Shown here: positions 38,361-47,604 of the stretch, one piece after another
How the letters are laid out: each line of letters starts with the position of its first letter
Position numbering within the stretch: position 1 is the stretch's first letter
Origin: Legionella feeleii
GTDB taxonomy: Bacteria; Pseudomonadota; Gammaproteobacteria; Legionellales; Legionellaceae
DNA: 64,000 nt
Assembly (NCBI RefSeq): GCF_001467625.1
Contig: NZ_LNYB01000023.1
Location: 1 to 64,000 of the forward strand
Direction: 5' to 3'
Translations under genes and position numbers: made by a program
Notes under the pieces: model-generated
Told to the model about the DNA's origin: nothing
Database searches by the model: none
The model's input: the letters and a program-made list of their open reading frames with translations, nothing else

Positions 38361-38481
38361 TAACACAGCTCCTTCATCCAATCAATAGTGAGAGTTGAGG
38401 TTGCCAATAAATTTAAGGCTTGTCAATTTAACCTCCAATCTTTGATTCTTCTCCTATTATGAAAATCGGATCTATAATAAA

Positions 38482-38608
38482 CAGGACTTACGAAAAAACG
38501 TCGAGGTCGAGGCGAAATTTGATTTTAATTCGGTCATTTAGTGAGCGCTAAATTCCCTCATTAAAATTAAATTTTAACAAAGGAGATCGGAGTTCCAGGT
38601 AAGTCCTG
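38482..38608. mobile_element. MITE-like element, CAGGACTTAC ends, copy 1
   Basis: 127 bp with perfect 10-bp terminal inverted repeats CAGGACTTAC / GTAAGTCCTG and a nested internal palindrome (AAATTTGATTTTAAT versus ATTAAAATTAAATTT), so the whole unit can fold as one long hairpin. It encodes nothing. A second copy with the same ends lies at 52263. It fills the gap between virK and the membrane protein gene (38361-38672), which holds nothing else. Confidence 0.72.
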
Positions 38609-38672
38609 ATAATCAAGCTAACACGTAGCCATATCTGTTAAAAGGTAAAAAGAAATTTATAAGGAGATTTGG

Positions 38673-39134
38673 ATGTGCGATCGTAAATGCTTTACCAATG
38701 GCGTGCTTTCGGGTGTAGTGGCTGGTATTGTCTTTGCCTTTTTTTTAATTCTAGGCGGTATGTCTGAAACCCTGGGCAGTATCATCGGCATGCCTAATAA
38801 ATTAGGCGGGATGATAGTTCACTTTATAATCACTATTATCGCGGGACTTGTCTTCGCTTTTGTCTTCGGCTGGCTAATCCATTCCTGGTTTAGTGCGATT
38901 TTCTGGGGACTCCTCTTTGGTATAGGCATGTGGGTAACAGGCCCTATGACCTTGTTACCGACTTTATCTGCAGGTGACGCTCTATTTGTAAAATGGAATC
39001 TTGCTGGTCTGCAAAGCAATATACAACCGTTAGTTGGCCACTTGGTTTATGGTTTAGTTTTAGGTCTGGTTTATTGTTTTTTAAAGAAAGGAAAATTACA
39101 CAAACTCAAAGTGCCCAGAAAACAAAAAAATTAA
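38673..39134 (+). CDS. Integral membrane protein of unknown function
   Basis: 153 residues with four hydrophobic segments (GVVAGIVFAFFLILGG, IVHFIITIIAGLVFAFVFGW, AIFWGLLFGIGMWV, LVGHLVYGLVLGLVYCFL) and a basic C-terminal tail (KKGKLHKLKVPRKQKN). A GAAATTTATAAGGAG site precedes the ATG. Resembles small YagU/DUF1440-type membrane proteins in layout only; I cannot assign a function. Confidence 0.7.
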   Translation: MCDRKCFTNGVLSGVVAGIVFAFFLILGGMSETLGSIIGMPNKLGGMIVHFIITIIAGLVFAFVFGWLIHSWFSAIFWGLLFGIGMWVTGPMTLLPTLSAGDALFVKWNLAGLQSNIQPLVGHLVYGLVLGLVYCFLKKGKLHKLKVPRKQKN

Positions 39135-39186
39135 ACCATCAAGAGTCAGAGACACGCTTTTAGTTTCTTTCACTAAAGAGATATTG

Positions 39187-39280
39187 TATGATACGCGCTT
39201 GCGCCGATTTGAAACTTCAGCTTGCGGGCGCTCAGTAATTTGGTCTAGGCTCATTTTATTGTAAATACGGCTAAAGCGGG
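39187..39280 (+). ncRNA. Candidate SAM-II-like riboswitch leader of metNIQ
   Basis: A TATGAT -10 box (39187-39192) would start RNA near 39199. The RNA then has GCGCC (39201-39205) pairing with GGCGC (39227-39231), enclosing GATTTG (39206-39211) and GCTTGC (39220-39225), and further on GCTAAAG (39270-39276). Loop CTTCAGC (39215-39221) can pair with GCTAAAG at 6 of 7 positions to make an H-type pseudoknot. These conserved blocks and their order recall SAM-II. The gap to the metN start (55 nt) is longer than I expect, so it remains a candidate. Confidence 0.45.
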
Positions 39281-39330
39281 TAATTTTCCCTCCTTGCCTC
39301 CGCATGCTGCAATACCCTTAGGTTGATGTA

Positions 39331-40356
39331 ATGATAGAATTAAATGGATTAACCAAATCCTATGCAACGAACATTGCCTTGCGTGATATCAATTTATTCA
39401 TTCAGGAAGGTGAGGTTTTTGGCATCATTGGCAAAAGTGGTGCTGGAAAATCCACTTTATTGCGCTCCATTAATTTACTGGAAAGACCGAGTAGTGGAGA
39501 AGTCATTGTTGATAATGAAAATATTACACACCTGTCTACTCAGGGTTTGCGTAAAGCCCGCCACAAAATGGCAATGATTTTCCAGCATTTTAATTTACTC
39601 AATTCCAAAACGGTTTATGACAATATTGCGTTGCCTATGCGTATCCAGGGAATAGCCGAATCGGTTATCCATGAAAAAATTCATGAATTACTCCCTCTTG
39701 TTGAGCTTGAGGAAAAAATACATCATTATCCAGGGCAGCTTAGCGGGGGACAAAAGCAGCGCGTTGCCATTGCACGGGCCCTCAGCTGCTCACCTAAAAT
39801 TCTTCTCTGTGATGAAGCAACATCTGCCTTGGATCCGGAAACAACCAATGCCATTCTTGAATTACTAAAGAAGATTAATACCTTGTACGGTATTACTGTT
39901 GTGTTAATTACTCATGAAATGGAAGTAGTAAAACGAATCTGCCATCGCCTCGCTGTCATGGAGGCTGGTGAGATTGTTGAAATAACCTCCTTGGCGAACG
40001 TATTCAGTAATACAGCCAGTCAAGCGCGCAGCATGCTATATAATCAGTTAAGCCCGCAACTACCAGCTTGCTTACAGAGTTCACTATCCAGCGTAGCCAA
40101 TAATAAACCCCTGTTACGCCTCTTTTTCCAGGGTGATAATGCCACTATCCCCTTTATTAGCAAAACCAGTCGTGAGCTGAATTTAGATATTAATATCCTC
40201 CTTGCTAATATTGACCGATTTGATGCAGTTACCTGCGGTGTGCTGATAGTCGAATTAGCTGCTAATCACGCATTGCTGCAAAAATTTATCAAACGTTGCG
40301 AAGAATCTAATTTAACTGTGGAGATTTTAGGTTATGTCACTGACGATGTTTTATGA
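39331..40356 (+). CDS. metN: Methionine ABC transporter ATPase
   Basis: Energises methionine import. 341 residues: Walker A GKSGAGKS (34-41), [14 protein letters not shown], Walker [13 protein letters not shown], and a C-terminal ACT-like NIL domain (about 260-341) that senses methionine and inhibits transport in the E. coli homologue. metI overlaps its end and metQ follows, giving a complete transporter. Confidence 0.96.
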   Translation: MIELNGLTKSYATNIALRDINLFIQEGEVFGIIGKSGAGKSTLLRSINLLERPSSGEVIVDNENITHLSTQGLRKARHKMAMIFQHFNLLNSKTVYDNIALPMRIQGIAESVIHEKIHELLPLVELEEKIHHYPGQLSGGQKQRVAIARALSCSPKILLCDEATSALDPETTNAILELLKKINTLYGITVVLITHEMEVVKRICHRLAVMEAGEIVEITSLANVFSNTASQARSMLYNQLSPQLPACLQSSLSSVANNKPLLRLFFQGDNATIPFISKTSRELNLDINILLANIDRFDAVTCGVLIVELAANHALLQKFIKRCEESNLTVEILGYVTDDVL

Positions 40357-40981
40357 TTTACTTGTAGCCAGTGGTGAAACGCTCTACATGGTGATTGCCA
40401 GCACTGTATTTGCCGTCTTGCTAGGGTTACCTTTAGGTACTCTTCTTTTCACCTCTGCAAAAATAAAACCCCATCCAGGGTTGCATCGCTTCATTGCTGC
40501 AATCATCAACATGAGTCGCTCCATTCCTTTTATTATCCTGCTTGTTGCCTTGATTCCAATTACCCGTTTTATTGTGGGGACCTCGATTGGTTTACATGCC
40601 GCCATGGTTCCACTTACTCTTGGCGCCACTCCTTTTTTTGCTCGTTTAGTGGATAACATCTATCAAAGTTTACCCAATGGTCTTATCGAAACTGGTTTTT
40701 CCATGGGGGCAAATACCTGGCAAATGATTCGTCATCTCTTGTTTCCAGAAGCTTTCCCTGCGTTAATTCATGCAGTCACTATTACTGCGATTACCTTGGT
40801 GAATTACTCCGCCATGGCAGGTACAGTAGGCGGAGGCGGTTTAGGTGATTTGGCAATTCGTTACGGTTATCAACGTTTTAATGTGAGTGTCATGTTGGCA
40901 ACCGTCTTTATTTTGGTATTAATTGTCCAATTACTCCAAATGGGTGGCGATCGATTGGCACGACGGTTTTCGCACAATTAG
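40334..40981 (+). CDS. metI: Methionine ABC transporter permease
   Basis: 215 residues with five membrane segments and the permease coupling motif region ([22 protein letters not shown]). The start at 40334 overlaps metN by 23 bp. Forms the membrane channel with MetN and receives methionine from MetQ. Confidence 0.95.
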   Translation: MSLTMFYDLLVASGETLYMVIASTVFAVLLGLPLGTLLFTSAKIKPHPGLHRFIAAIINMSRSIPFIILLVALIPITRFIVGTSIGLHAAMVPLTLGATPFFARLVDNIYQSLPNGLIETGFSMGANTWQMIRHLLFPEAFPALIHAVTITAITLVNYSAMAGTVGGGGLGDLAIRYGYQRFNVSVMLATVFILVLIVQLLQMGGDRLARRFSHN

Positions 40982-41001
40982 GTAGGACTGTTTACCTTCC
41001 T

Positions 41002-41106
41002 ACTATCTAGGCGCTTATGGCTTGATTTTCTGCGCTTCGCTGCTCACATACTAGTGTATGCTCCGCTGCGATGCTCGAAAACCAAGCCATAAGCACTCAA
41101 GCTAGC
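41002..41106. repeat. Dispersed long-hairpin repeat, family A copy 1
   Basis: A near-complete hairpin: GCGCTTATGGCTTG on the left pairs with CAAGCCATAAGC on the right, around a core with TGCGCTTCGCTGCTC and ACATACTAGTGTATG. It lies between metI and metQ, so it probably sits within the metNIQ transcript. Related copies occur at 44133 and 53771. Confidence 0.72.
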
Positions 41107-41153
41107 GAAATGTAAGTAGTCCTGGAGTATTTGGTAGAAATTTAGGAGTCATC

Positions 41154-41930
41154 ATGCGTTTTTTTAGTATCTTAGTTTTGTTAGTCAGCTTAGTAGCATG
41201 CCATAAACCCTCACCCAATACCCTAACCATCGGTACTATAGCAGGTCCTGAAACTGATTTGGTTGAAACAGCAAAAGAGGTAGCGGAGCAAAAATACGGC
41301 TTAACCATCAAAATTGTCGAATTTAACGACTATAATTTGCCCAATGAAGCCTTGCAAGATGGTAGCCTCGATGCCAATGTTTACCAACATTTACCTTATT
41401 TACAAGCCGCTAACAAAGCACATGGCTATGATCTCGAAGCAATAGGTAAAACCTTTGTTTACCCCACTGGAATTTACAGCAAAAAAATCAAAAAACTAAA
41501 CCAGTTAGCCGATAAAGCCACCATTGCTATTCCTAATGATCCTAGCAACGAAGCGAGGGCTTTATTACTACTGCAAACAGCCGGTTTAATCACCTTGAAA
41601 AAAACAGACTTGGCTAGTGTGAGTGATATTACCAGCAATCCCAAACACCTCGCCATTAAAGAATTGGATGCTGCTCAATTACCACGTATTTTAGATGATG
41701 TGGATGCAGCCGTTATCAATACCACCTTTGCAATTCCAGCAGGTCTCAGTCCTTCCCGCGATGCAATCTATGTTGAAGGAAAAGATTCCCCCTATGCCAA
41801 TTTAATTGTGATTCGTCGCGACAGTCCTAAAAAGGCTCAACTGGAAGAGTTTGTTAAAGCAATGAACTCCAAGGAAGTAAAGAATAAAGCGCAAGAGCTT
41901 TTTGGTGATGCAGCAATACCAGCCTGGTAA
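41154..41930 (+). CDS. metQ: Methionine-binding lipoprotein
   Basis: 258 residues. Lipoprotein signal with lipobox LVAC (MRFFSILVLLVSLVACHK), so the mature protein is anchored by its cysteine. The body matches the NlpA/MetQ fold: TIGTIAGPETDLVETAKEVA, DANVYQHLPYLQA, NDPSNEARALLLLQTAG and DAAVINTTFA. Captures methionine for MetNI. Confidence 0.95.
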   Translation: MRFFSILVLLVSLVACHKPSPNTLTIGTIAGPETDLVETAKEVAEQKYGLTIKIVEFNDYNLPNEALQDGSLDANVYQHLPYLQAANKAHGYDLEAIGKTFVYPTGIYSKKIKKLNQLADKATIAIPNDPSNEARALLLLQTAGLITLKKTDLASVSDITSNPKHLAIKELDAAQLPRILDDVDAAVINTTFAIPAGLSPSRDAIYVEGKDSPYANLIVIRRDSPKKAQLEEFVKAMNSKEVKNKAQELFGDAAIPAW

Positions 41931-41938
41931 CCTCCTGC

Positions 41939-41978
41939 ATTCGCGGAAGCAGCTATGTACTGCGCTGGTTCCGCGAAT
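41939..41978 (+). terminator. Hairpin after metQ
   Basis: Perfect 10-bp stem ATTCGCGGAA / TTCCGCGAAT just after the metQ stop, with an inner GCAG/CTGC pair possible in the loop. Likely ends the metNIQ transcript. Confidence 0.6.
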
Positions 41979-42062
41979 CCAATCTTAACTATTAAAACAA
42001 AAATAAGATACTTTACCCCCCGATTATTCTGTATATGTTAAGAAAAAGTTAAGAAGAATCGC

Positions 42063-42096
42063 CTTAATCCTATTTTAATTATTTAGGTGTTATACT
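42063..42096 (+). promoter_or_regulatory. PmrA-type box and -10 element of the coiled-coil effector candidate
   Basis: CTTAATCCT-AT-TTTAATTAT (42063-42082) matches the Legionella PmrA consensus cTTAATatT-N2-cTTAATatT with both TTAAT cores 11 bp apart. TATACT (42091-42096) lies 8 bp downstream, so the box covers the -35 position as expected for an OmpR-family activator. A second direct repeat TTAAG-N6-TTAAG with the same 11-bp period lies at 42038-42053. Confidence 0.75.
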
Positions 42097-42135
42097 TTTC
42101 TTATCTGAATTACTACCTTTACAGAGATAGACATT

Positions 42136-43572
42136 ATGGCTGACCCTACAAATATTAAGACCAGAGGGCAAAAAATCAAGAATGCATTCACCCTGGGAGC
42201 AATGAGCACAGAACAGCAGGCTGCCTATTGGGATGAACACAGAAAAAGCGTGGGTATTGAGGGAGGTATCACTGCTCGCACTACTATGGAAAATTACTCA
42301 TCAAAAAAGCTTAAGGATCTGAGTGATTTCGATAAAATAGTAGATGCCGATAAAAAACCGCTTAAAACCACGACACCCGATGGTAAATCAATTACTGAAA
42401 AATTTGGATCGGATCCAGATCTTGTCAATGGTATAAAAGAAGTATTTGCCAAAACTCCAGCCACTGAGAAAGCGATTAGTGATTTTACTAAAGATGTCAC
42501 TAACTTACATACGTTAGTGATGGCAAATCCTCCTCAATATAGTGCTGCCGGAATAGCCAATGTTTTACAAGAAAAGAAATCTGACGCATTGGCCACAATC
42601 AAGGCTCAACAAGCAAAAGAGCTTGAGAGGCTTAATGATAAGTTTGCCCCTGCTAATCCCCCTGCTCGTAATGAATTTCGCGAAAAAATAAAAGCCGCCA
42701 TGGGACCAGGCACCACCGAAGAACAGGTGGACAAAGTTAAGGATGATATGCTTAAAGCGACGAAAGCATCCCATGCTTCACAAATAAAGCGAGCTGAAGC
42801 GGAGTTTAACCACAGTGTTAAAAAATTTTATTCTGCCATGCAAAAGGAATTCGATCGTATTGCATTCCTCGGTGATCGCTATGAGCGTGATAAGCAAATG
42901 AGGGCAGCAATCGATACGCTTGCTGCACAACGAGCAGCAAATGAACCACGTCGAAGTACCACTGTTTCAATCCAGGCGGATCAGTCAACCGCGATTTTGA
43001 GAGGAATTAAAGTTCAGGATTTAGACACAATCAATACTTTAACTGGCAGGTCTCTTACCAAGAATACGGATGGTTCCTATTCAATGAAACTATCCAAGGA
43101 TTGGATTTTCTTTGATCGTAAAGCCCGTGATCTAACAAAGAGTGTTGAAAAGGATTTAGCCAGTCTCGCGCATACTGTCAAAGCGACCGGTGCCGAAACG
43201 ATTACCATGGAACTCACTGCCGCAGATCCTGATAAAGCAAAAGAATTAGGTAAAAAAGCTTACGAAGCCGCTATTAAGGCGGGTTTTGAGCCAAGAGATA
43301 TCAATATCGTAGTCAATGGTAAATCGCTTACCGAAAAATATGAAAAAGGAAAGCTCAAAGAAGAAGATAAATTGTTTGACGATGAACCCGGTCGGCTGCG
43401 AAAAGCTAAAAGTGAAGCCGCTAAAATTGCTCAGGAACGTGAAGGACGAGTCTTTAACTCACCGGGCGCTAAAACAGAAACAGTCAGCATCAAGCAAAAA
43501 CTCCAGGAAATGCGGACGACTACGCCTCCACCAACACCAAGTACGACACCTAGTCTTGGCGGTACTATTTAG
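42136..43572 (+). CDS. Candidate PmrA-regulated Dot/Icm effector, coiled-coil protein
   Basis: 478 residues, soluble, highly charged, without signal peptide. Helical coiled-coil-like stretches occupy about 145-290 (QEKKSDALATIKAQQAKELE, SHASQIKRAEAEFNHSVKKF); a small alpha/beta segment with TITMELTAADPDKAKELGKK follows; the last 25 residues are Thr/Pro-rich (TTPPPTPSTTPSLGG). No enzyme family recognised. The strong PmrA box, Thr/Pro-rich tail and lack of bacterial relatives that I know point to a type IV secretion substrate. A terminator hairpin follows. Confidence 0.75.
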   Translation: MADPTNIKTRGQKIKNAFTLGAMSTEQQAAYWDEHRKSVGIEGGITARTTMENYSSKKLKDLSDFDKIVDADKKPLKTTTPDGKSITEKFGSDPDLVNGIKEVFAKTPATEKAISDFTKDVTNLHTLVMANPPQYSAAGIANVLQEKKSDALATIKAQQAKELERLNDKFAPANPPARNEFREKIKAAMGPGTTEEQVDKVKDDMLKATKASHASQIKRAEAEFNHSVKKFYSAMQKEFDRIAFLGDRYERDKQMRAAIDTLAAQRAANEPRRSTTVSIQADQSTAILRGIKVQDLDTINTLTGRSLTKNTDGSYSMKLSKDWIFFDRKARDLTKSVEKDLASLAHTVKATGAETITMELTAADPDKAKELGKKAYEAAIKAGFEPRDINIVVNGKSLTEKYEKGKLKEEDKLFDDEPGRLRKAKSEAAKIAQEREGRVFNSPGAKTETVSIKQKLQEMRTTTPPPTPSTTPSLGGTI

Positions 43573-43614
43573 CCCCACACGCTCTGATTACCTCTTGCAT
43601 GCCAATGTTTAAAA

Positions 43615-43653
43615 AATTCCACTGTCCCTGGCAGTGGAATTCTGTTATTTTTA
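43615..43653 (+). terminator. Rho-independent terminator of the effector candidate
   Basis: Perfect 10-bp stem AATTCCACTG / CAGTGGAATT, 7-nt loop, followed by the uridine-rich CTGTTATTTTTATT. Confidence 0.8.
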
Positions 43654-43781
43654 TTAGAAAATTCAGAGGATTATTACTGGATTTTTTACTCCTGATACTT
43701 GAGTAGATAAAACACTGAAGTCTGGAGCGCCTTGCCAAGATGCTAAAGATCCACAACCCAAAATGTTGTTATGGAATTCAA

Positions 43782-43912
43782 TAGACCTCTTGCATAACTG
43801 TGTATTTTGTTTTTGCGCAAGGCATAAACGTTTCGAGAAGCAGAGTTTACAAGTACTGCAGAACGTTACAACGCTGTAATGGGAGCAAAGACACCGTTAT
43901 GCAAGAGGTCTA
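43782..43912. mobile_element. 131-bp MITE-like element with 16-bp terminal inverted repeats
   Basis: Perfect ends TAGACCTCTTGCATAA / TTATGCAAGAGGTCTA. If the outer TA is the target duplication, the element is GACCTC...GAGGTC inserted at TA, as in several IS families. No coding capacity. The left end recurs alone at 10899. The rest of the gap 43654-43938 contains no gene. Confidence 0.78.
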
Positions 43913-43938
43913 ATACAGCCCAGTAAAGGAGGACAACC

Positions 43939-44112
43939 ATGAGTACTCAACGTTTTGATGATTTTGAGATAGGGCTTGAAGAAAATATTAACTCAACGGA
44001 AATGAGCACTGAAACTCATCTAAGTACCAAATTGGAACGACGTCGGCGTATTGAAGACATTTTTGAACAAAAACGTCTGCGCGAAGAGTTGGGCGAATTC
44101 GATCTGGCTTAA
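43939..44112 (+). CDS. Small PA3496-family protein
   Basis: 57 residues reading MSTQRFDDFE ... RRRRIEDIFEQKRLREELGEFDLA. A perfect AAAGGAGGA site lies 6-7 bases before the ATG. The basic helix RRRRIEDIFEQKRLREELGE is characteristic of the short PA3496-like family, tentatively tied to envelope integrity in Pseudomonas. It sits between a MITE and a family A repeat, 13 bp after the MITE end region, so its promoter may lie in the element. Confidence 0.75.
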   Translation: MSTQRFDDFEIGLEENINSTEMSTETHLSTKLERRRRIEDIFEQKRLREELGEFDLA

Positions 44113-44132
44113 AGGCCCATTGAGACATAGTG

Positions 44133-44230
44133 CTAGCTTGGGTACCTAAGCGTTGCTTTTCGAATTATAGCGGAGCATATACGCTAATCTGTGAGGTACA
44201 GAAAATCAAAGTTTAAGTACTCAGATAGCA
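44133..44230. repeat. Dispersed long-hairpin repeat, family A copy 2 (diverged)
   Basis: In the opposite orientation to the copy at 41002: CTAGCTTGGGTACCTAAG, GCTTTTCGA, AGCGGAGCATA and CAGAAAATCAAAG line up in order with the reverse complement of that copy, with perhaps two thirds identity by eye. Confidence 0.55.
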
Positions 44231-44246
44231 GAGTTGTCAACAGCCT

Positions 44247-44987
44247 TTAAGTTTTATTGTCAAAAGCAGAAGCATTTGCATAGATATCGAACCGAACTGT
44301 TTTGCCTGCAATACTGCTAGTCGGTGGCAAAAGGGCAGGCAAATGTTGCGGCCATTTAACGACTACTCTTTTAAGAGCCTTGGTTTTGGCTAACTCTAAA
44401 AGCGCTAATGCATCTTCATCAGTACCAATAAGCTGTTGTAAAGCTTGCATGTCTTTCTTGACCAGTGCCGCTTTTTGCCGTTGTGGATGCATGGGATCCA
44501 TATAAATGACTTCTGGGTAAGCATTCACAGGCAAAGCTTGTAAATAATGAAGCGCATCACAGTGTTTTATTTTGAGTTTCAAGCGCTCTTTGGAATGCTC
44601 ATCGCGGCGCATCAAAGCATCAGCGAGTAAGACAGCCATTACCGGCTGGCGCTCTATCATAAGCACTTCCGCACCGAAACTGGCGAGTACAGCAGCGTCT
44701 CTCCCCCACCCAGCCGTTACGTCAATAATTCGCGTCCCTGGACCCGGTTTGCAAGCACGTACCAATCCCTGTTGTTTCCCCGCATCACGGCGTTTTTGCC
44801 AGGTCGACGTGGTAAAATCAGCATACAAAGGGGAAAAAGCAGGAATTTTAAGAACCAATCTCTCGCTGGTCACTAACAATTGCTTGGTAGCTTGATTATT
44901 TATCTCGAGTCCCAATTGTATAGCAAGCTGCTGAGCTTCCTCCTGCAGCGCTTCATTTTCGTAGCCAATTGCCAACTGCTCATTCAT
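44247..44987 (-). CDS. rsmJ: 16S rRNA (guanine-1516 N2)-methyltransferase
   Basis: Methylates G1516 of 16S rRNA with SAM. About 246 residues from MNEQLAIGYE (ATG at 44987). SAM motif IIDVTAGWGRDAAVLASFGA and catalytic-region motif YMDPMHPQRQKAALVKKDMQ are diagnostic of RsmJ (YhiQ). The start overlaps the end of gmhB by 4 bp, so it is last in the glyQ-glyS-gmhB-rsmJ run. Confidence 0.93.
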   Translation of the reverse strand: MNEQLAIGYENEALQEEAQQLAIQLGLEINNQATKQLLVTSERLVLKIPAFSPLYADFTTSTWQKRRDAGKQQGLVRACKPGPGTRIIDVTAGWGRDAAVLASFGAEVLMIERQPVMAVLLADALMRRDEHSKERLKLKIKHCDALHYLQALPVNAYPEVIYMDPMHPQRQKAALVKKDMQALQQLIGTDEDALALLELAKTKALKRVVVKWPQHLPALLPPTSSIAGKTVRFDIYANASAFDNKT

Positions 44988-45529
44988 GGTGCTAATAACT
45001 GCTCGACACATTGCGCAAGCGAATTAAAAACAGGGACATGGGAATAAGCTTGTAAAGCAATTCTATCGGTCATGGGTGAAAAAACCAGTAGTGGTTTTGC
45101 TCCTACAGCTTCTGCCGCCTGAATATCAGATACTCTGTCTCCAATAAATGGCGTATTAATCAAAGTACACTCTAATTTTCTAGCTAATGCATATAACATC
45201 CCAGGATTTGGCTTGCGACAAAAACAACCTTGATCAGGCATATGGATACAATATTCTATAGCTTCAATTTCGCCTCCTGCAGCACGTACATGTTGCAAGA
45301 GTTTTTCATGAATAGCTGCAAGGGCTTCCTCATTATAATAACCACGGGAAACACCCGATTGATTCGTAGCAACACCAATACGATAGCCAGCCTTGGTTAA
45401 AGCAGCGATCGCCTCAACACTACCAGGTAAAAAGATAAACTCATCAACTGATTTAATATAGTGAAGAGAATCCTGGTTAATTACGCCATCTCTGTCTAAC
45501 AGAACTACTTTCGAAAGAAGTCTATTCAT
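44984..45529 (-). CDS. gmhB: D-glycero-beta-D-manno-heptose 1,7-bisphosphate 7-phosphatase
   Basis: Removes the 7-phosphate in ADP-heptose synthesis for the LPS core. 181 residues of the HAD superfamily: LLDRDGVINQDS (nucleophile Asp), VATNQSG, and the zinc-binding loop CIHMPDQGCFCRKPNPGM. Its start overlaps the glyS stop by 4 bp. Close homologues act on histidinol phosphate, but the zinc loop and GVSRGYY segment fit GmhB. Confidence 0.92.
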   Translation of the reverse strand: MNRLLSKVVLLDRDGVINQDSLHYIKSVDEFIFLPGSVEAIAALTKAGYRIGVATNQSGVSRGYYNEEALAAIHEKLLQHVRAAGGEIEAIEYCIHMPDQGCFCRKPNPGMLYALARKLECTLINTPFIGDRVSDIQAAEAVGAKPLLVFSPMTDRIALQAYSHVPVFNSLAQCVEQLLAP

Positions 45530-47604
45530 AGGTCAATTTGTAGGAGAGAAATATCTGCAACACCTTGTAACAGTGTTTGCAAACGAGCCAATAAACACAA
45601 GCGATTCATTTTGACGTCTTTATTATCAACCATCACCATGACCTGTTCAAAAAAAGCGTCTACTGGTTCACGCAAACTGGCAAGCTGGGTAAGAATATCC
45701 CCATAATCACCTGTTGCGTAAAGAGGCTGCACAATATTTTCCATTGCTTGTAAATGGGTATAAAGTGCCCTTTCAGCGCCTTCTTCCAACAACGCTTCAT
45801 TAATGGCTGAAAAGCCACTTTGCTCCGCTTGCTGTAACAAATTATTTACACGCTTACAGGCTGCTGATAAAACAACTGCTTCCGGTTGTCTAGTAAAAAT
45901 TGCCAGCGCTTTAATCCGTTTATCAAAGTCATACAACCAATCATCTTGACGGGCACGAACCGCGTGAACCAAATCGATAGCCAAATCGTGGCTCTGATAA
46001 TAAGACTGCATCCGTTCCAATATGAATGGCTGCAGTTCTGCCAAAGATACGTTTGCTTCTGCCGGCAAGGTATCGGCATACATTGTAACTGCTTTTTCTA
46101 TTAACTCAGACAAACAAAGTTTTACTGGCGTAGCAAGCAACAATCGTACAATGGCGAGCGCGTGACGACGTAACTTAAACGGATCTTTAACACCAGAAGG
46201 TTTTTGACCAATAGCAAAAATACCAACCAAAGTATCCAATCGTTCAACCAGGGATAAGGCAAGGCCTAAATCCGTTTTAGGTAATTCATCCGCTGCAAAC
46301 CGAGGCATATATTGTTCATTCAAGGCAATTGCCACGCCCTCTGTTTCCTTGTCATGATGAGCATAATAATACCCCATCAAACCTTGTAACTCAGGAAATT
46401 CACCGACCATCCCGGTCAATAGATCACATTTACTTAATTCTGCTGCTCGCTGGGCTTCCTTTTCATTTAATCGAAGTGGCGAAGCCAAATAAGTCATTAA
46501 ACCTTGCATACGTTTGGCTTTATCATACAGGCTACCTAAACGTGCCTGAAAAACAACTTTCTTAGTGGCCTCAATATGGTGGCTCAACGCCAGCTCTTTA
46601 TCCTTGCGAAAGAAGAAAGCGGCATCACTTAACCTGGCACGCATCACCTTCTCATTACCGTTGATAACCTGCTTGGGGTTGGTACTGCGAATGTTACTAA
46701 CCGTGATGAAATTTGCCAGCAATTTTCCACTGCTATTTTGTAAAGCAAAACATTTTTGATGTGACTGCATGGAGGCAATCAATGCTTCTGCTGGTACCTC
46801 CAGAAAATCCTGATCAAAACTGGCATTCAGTGCTTGCGGCCATTCAACAATTGAGGTGACTTCATCAAGCAAATCATCTGGCATGATTGCTTGCGCACCC
46901 TGTTCTTTGGCAAGTTGTTCTACTTGTTTAACAATCAATGCCCGACGCTCACTAAAATCAGCAATTACAAACGCCTCTTGTAATAATACTTCATAATCTT
47001 GTGGTTTTTTTATTTCTATTGCTTGCGGGTGATGAAAACGGTGGCCATAGCTATGACATCCAGTCTTTACCCCTAAAATATCACAGGCTATCACTTCATT
47101 TCCGAACAACATAACCGCCCAGTGGACTGGCCGCGCAAACTCAGCATCACCATTCCCCCAACGCATGGGTTTAGCAATGGGTAAAGTTGCTAGAACCTGG
47201 TTAATCATCGCAGGCAACAATTCACTTGTTTTTGCCCCTTTGACCGTAGATTCATGAACCAGCCACTCACCTTTATCCGTTTTGCTGGTGACTAAATCAC
47301 GTACATCTACACCACAAGATTTAACGAAACCTAATAAGGCTGCTGTAGGTTTGCCCTCTGTATCATAAGCAGCGGTCAGAGCAGGACCACGTCGACATAT
47401 AATTTGGCTAGGTTGTTCATCTTGCAGACCAGACACAAGAATAGCCAAACGTCTTGGTGTAGCGAAAGACTTTATCCCAGCATGATGAATCTTCGCTTTT
47501 TCCAACATAGCTAAAAAATTATTTGCCAAAGCATCAGCTAAAGGCAAAACAGCCGCAGAAGGAAGCTCTTCACAACCTAATTCAAATAAAAAATCATTTG
47601 CCAT
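45526..47604 (-). CDS. glyS: Glycyl-tRNA synthetase beta subunit
   Basis: 692 residues from the ATG at 47604 (AAAGG upstream; a GTG one codon earlier is less likely). Begins [16 protein letters not shown], typical of GlyS, with [11 protein letters not shown] and [11 protein letters not shown] in the body and a C-terminal anticodon-binding domain. Works as alpha2beta2 with GlyQ; its start overlaps the glyQ end by 11 bp. Confidence 0.97.
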   Translation of the reverse strand: MANDFLFELGCEELPSAAVLPLADALANNFLAMLEKAKIHHAGIKSFATPRRLAILVSGLQDEQPSQIICRRGPALTAAYDTEGKPTAALLGFVKSCGVDVRDLVTSKTDKGEWLVHESTVKGAKTSELLPAMINQVLATLPIAKPMRWGNGDAEFARPVHWAVMLFGNEVIACDILGVKTGCHSYGHRFHHPQAIEIKKPQDYEVLLQEAFVIADFSERRALIVKQVEQLAKEQGAQAIMPDDLLDEVTSIVEWPQALNASFDQDFLEVPAEALIASMQSHQKCFALQNSSGKLLANFITVSNIRSTNPKQVINGNEKVMRARLSDAAFFFRKDKELALSHHIEATKKVVFQARLGSLYDKAKRMQGLMTYLASPLRLNEKEAQRAAELSKCDLLTGMVGEFPELQGLMGYYYAHHDKETEGVAIALNEQYMPRFAADELPKTDLGLALSLVERLDTLVGIFAIGQKPSGVKDPFKLRRHALAIVRLLLATPVKLCLSELIEKAVTMYADTLPAEANVSLAELQPFILERMQSYYQSHDLAIDLVHAVRARQDDWLYDFDKRIKALAIFTRQPEAVVLSAACKRVNNLLQQAEQSGFSAINEALLEEGAERALYTHLQAMENIVQPLYATGDYGDILTQLASLREPVDAFFEQVMVMVDNKDVKMNRLCLLARLQTLLQGVADISLLQIDL

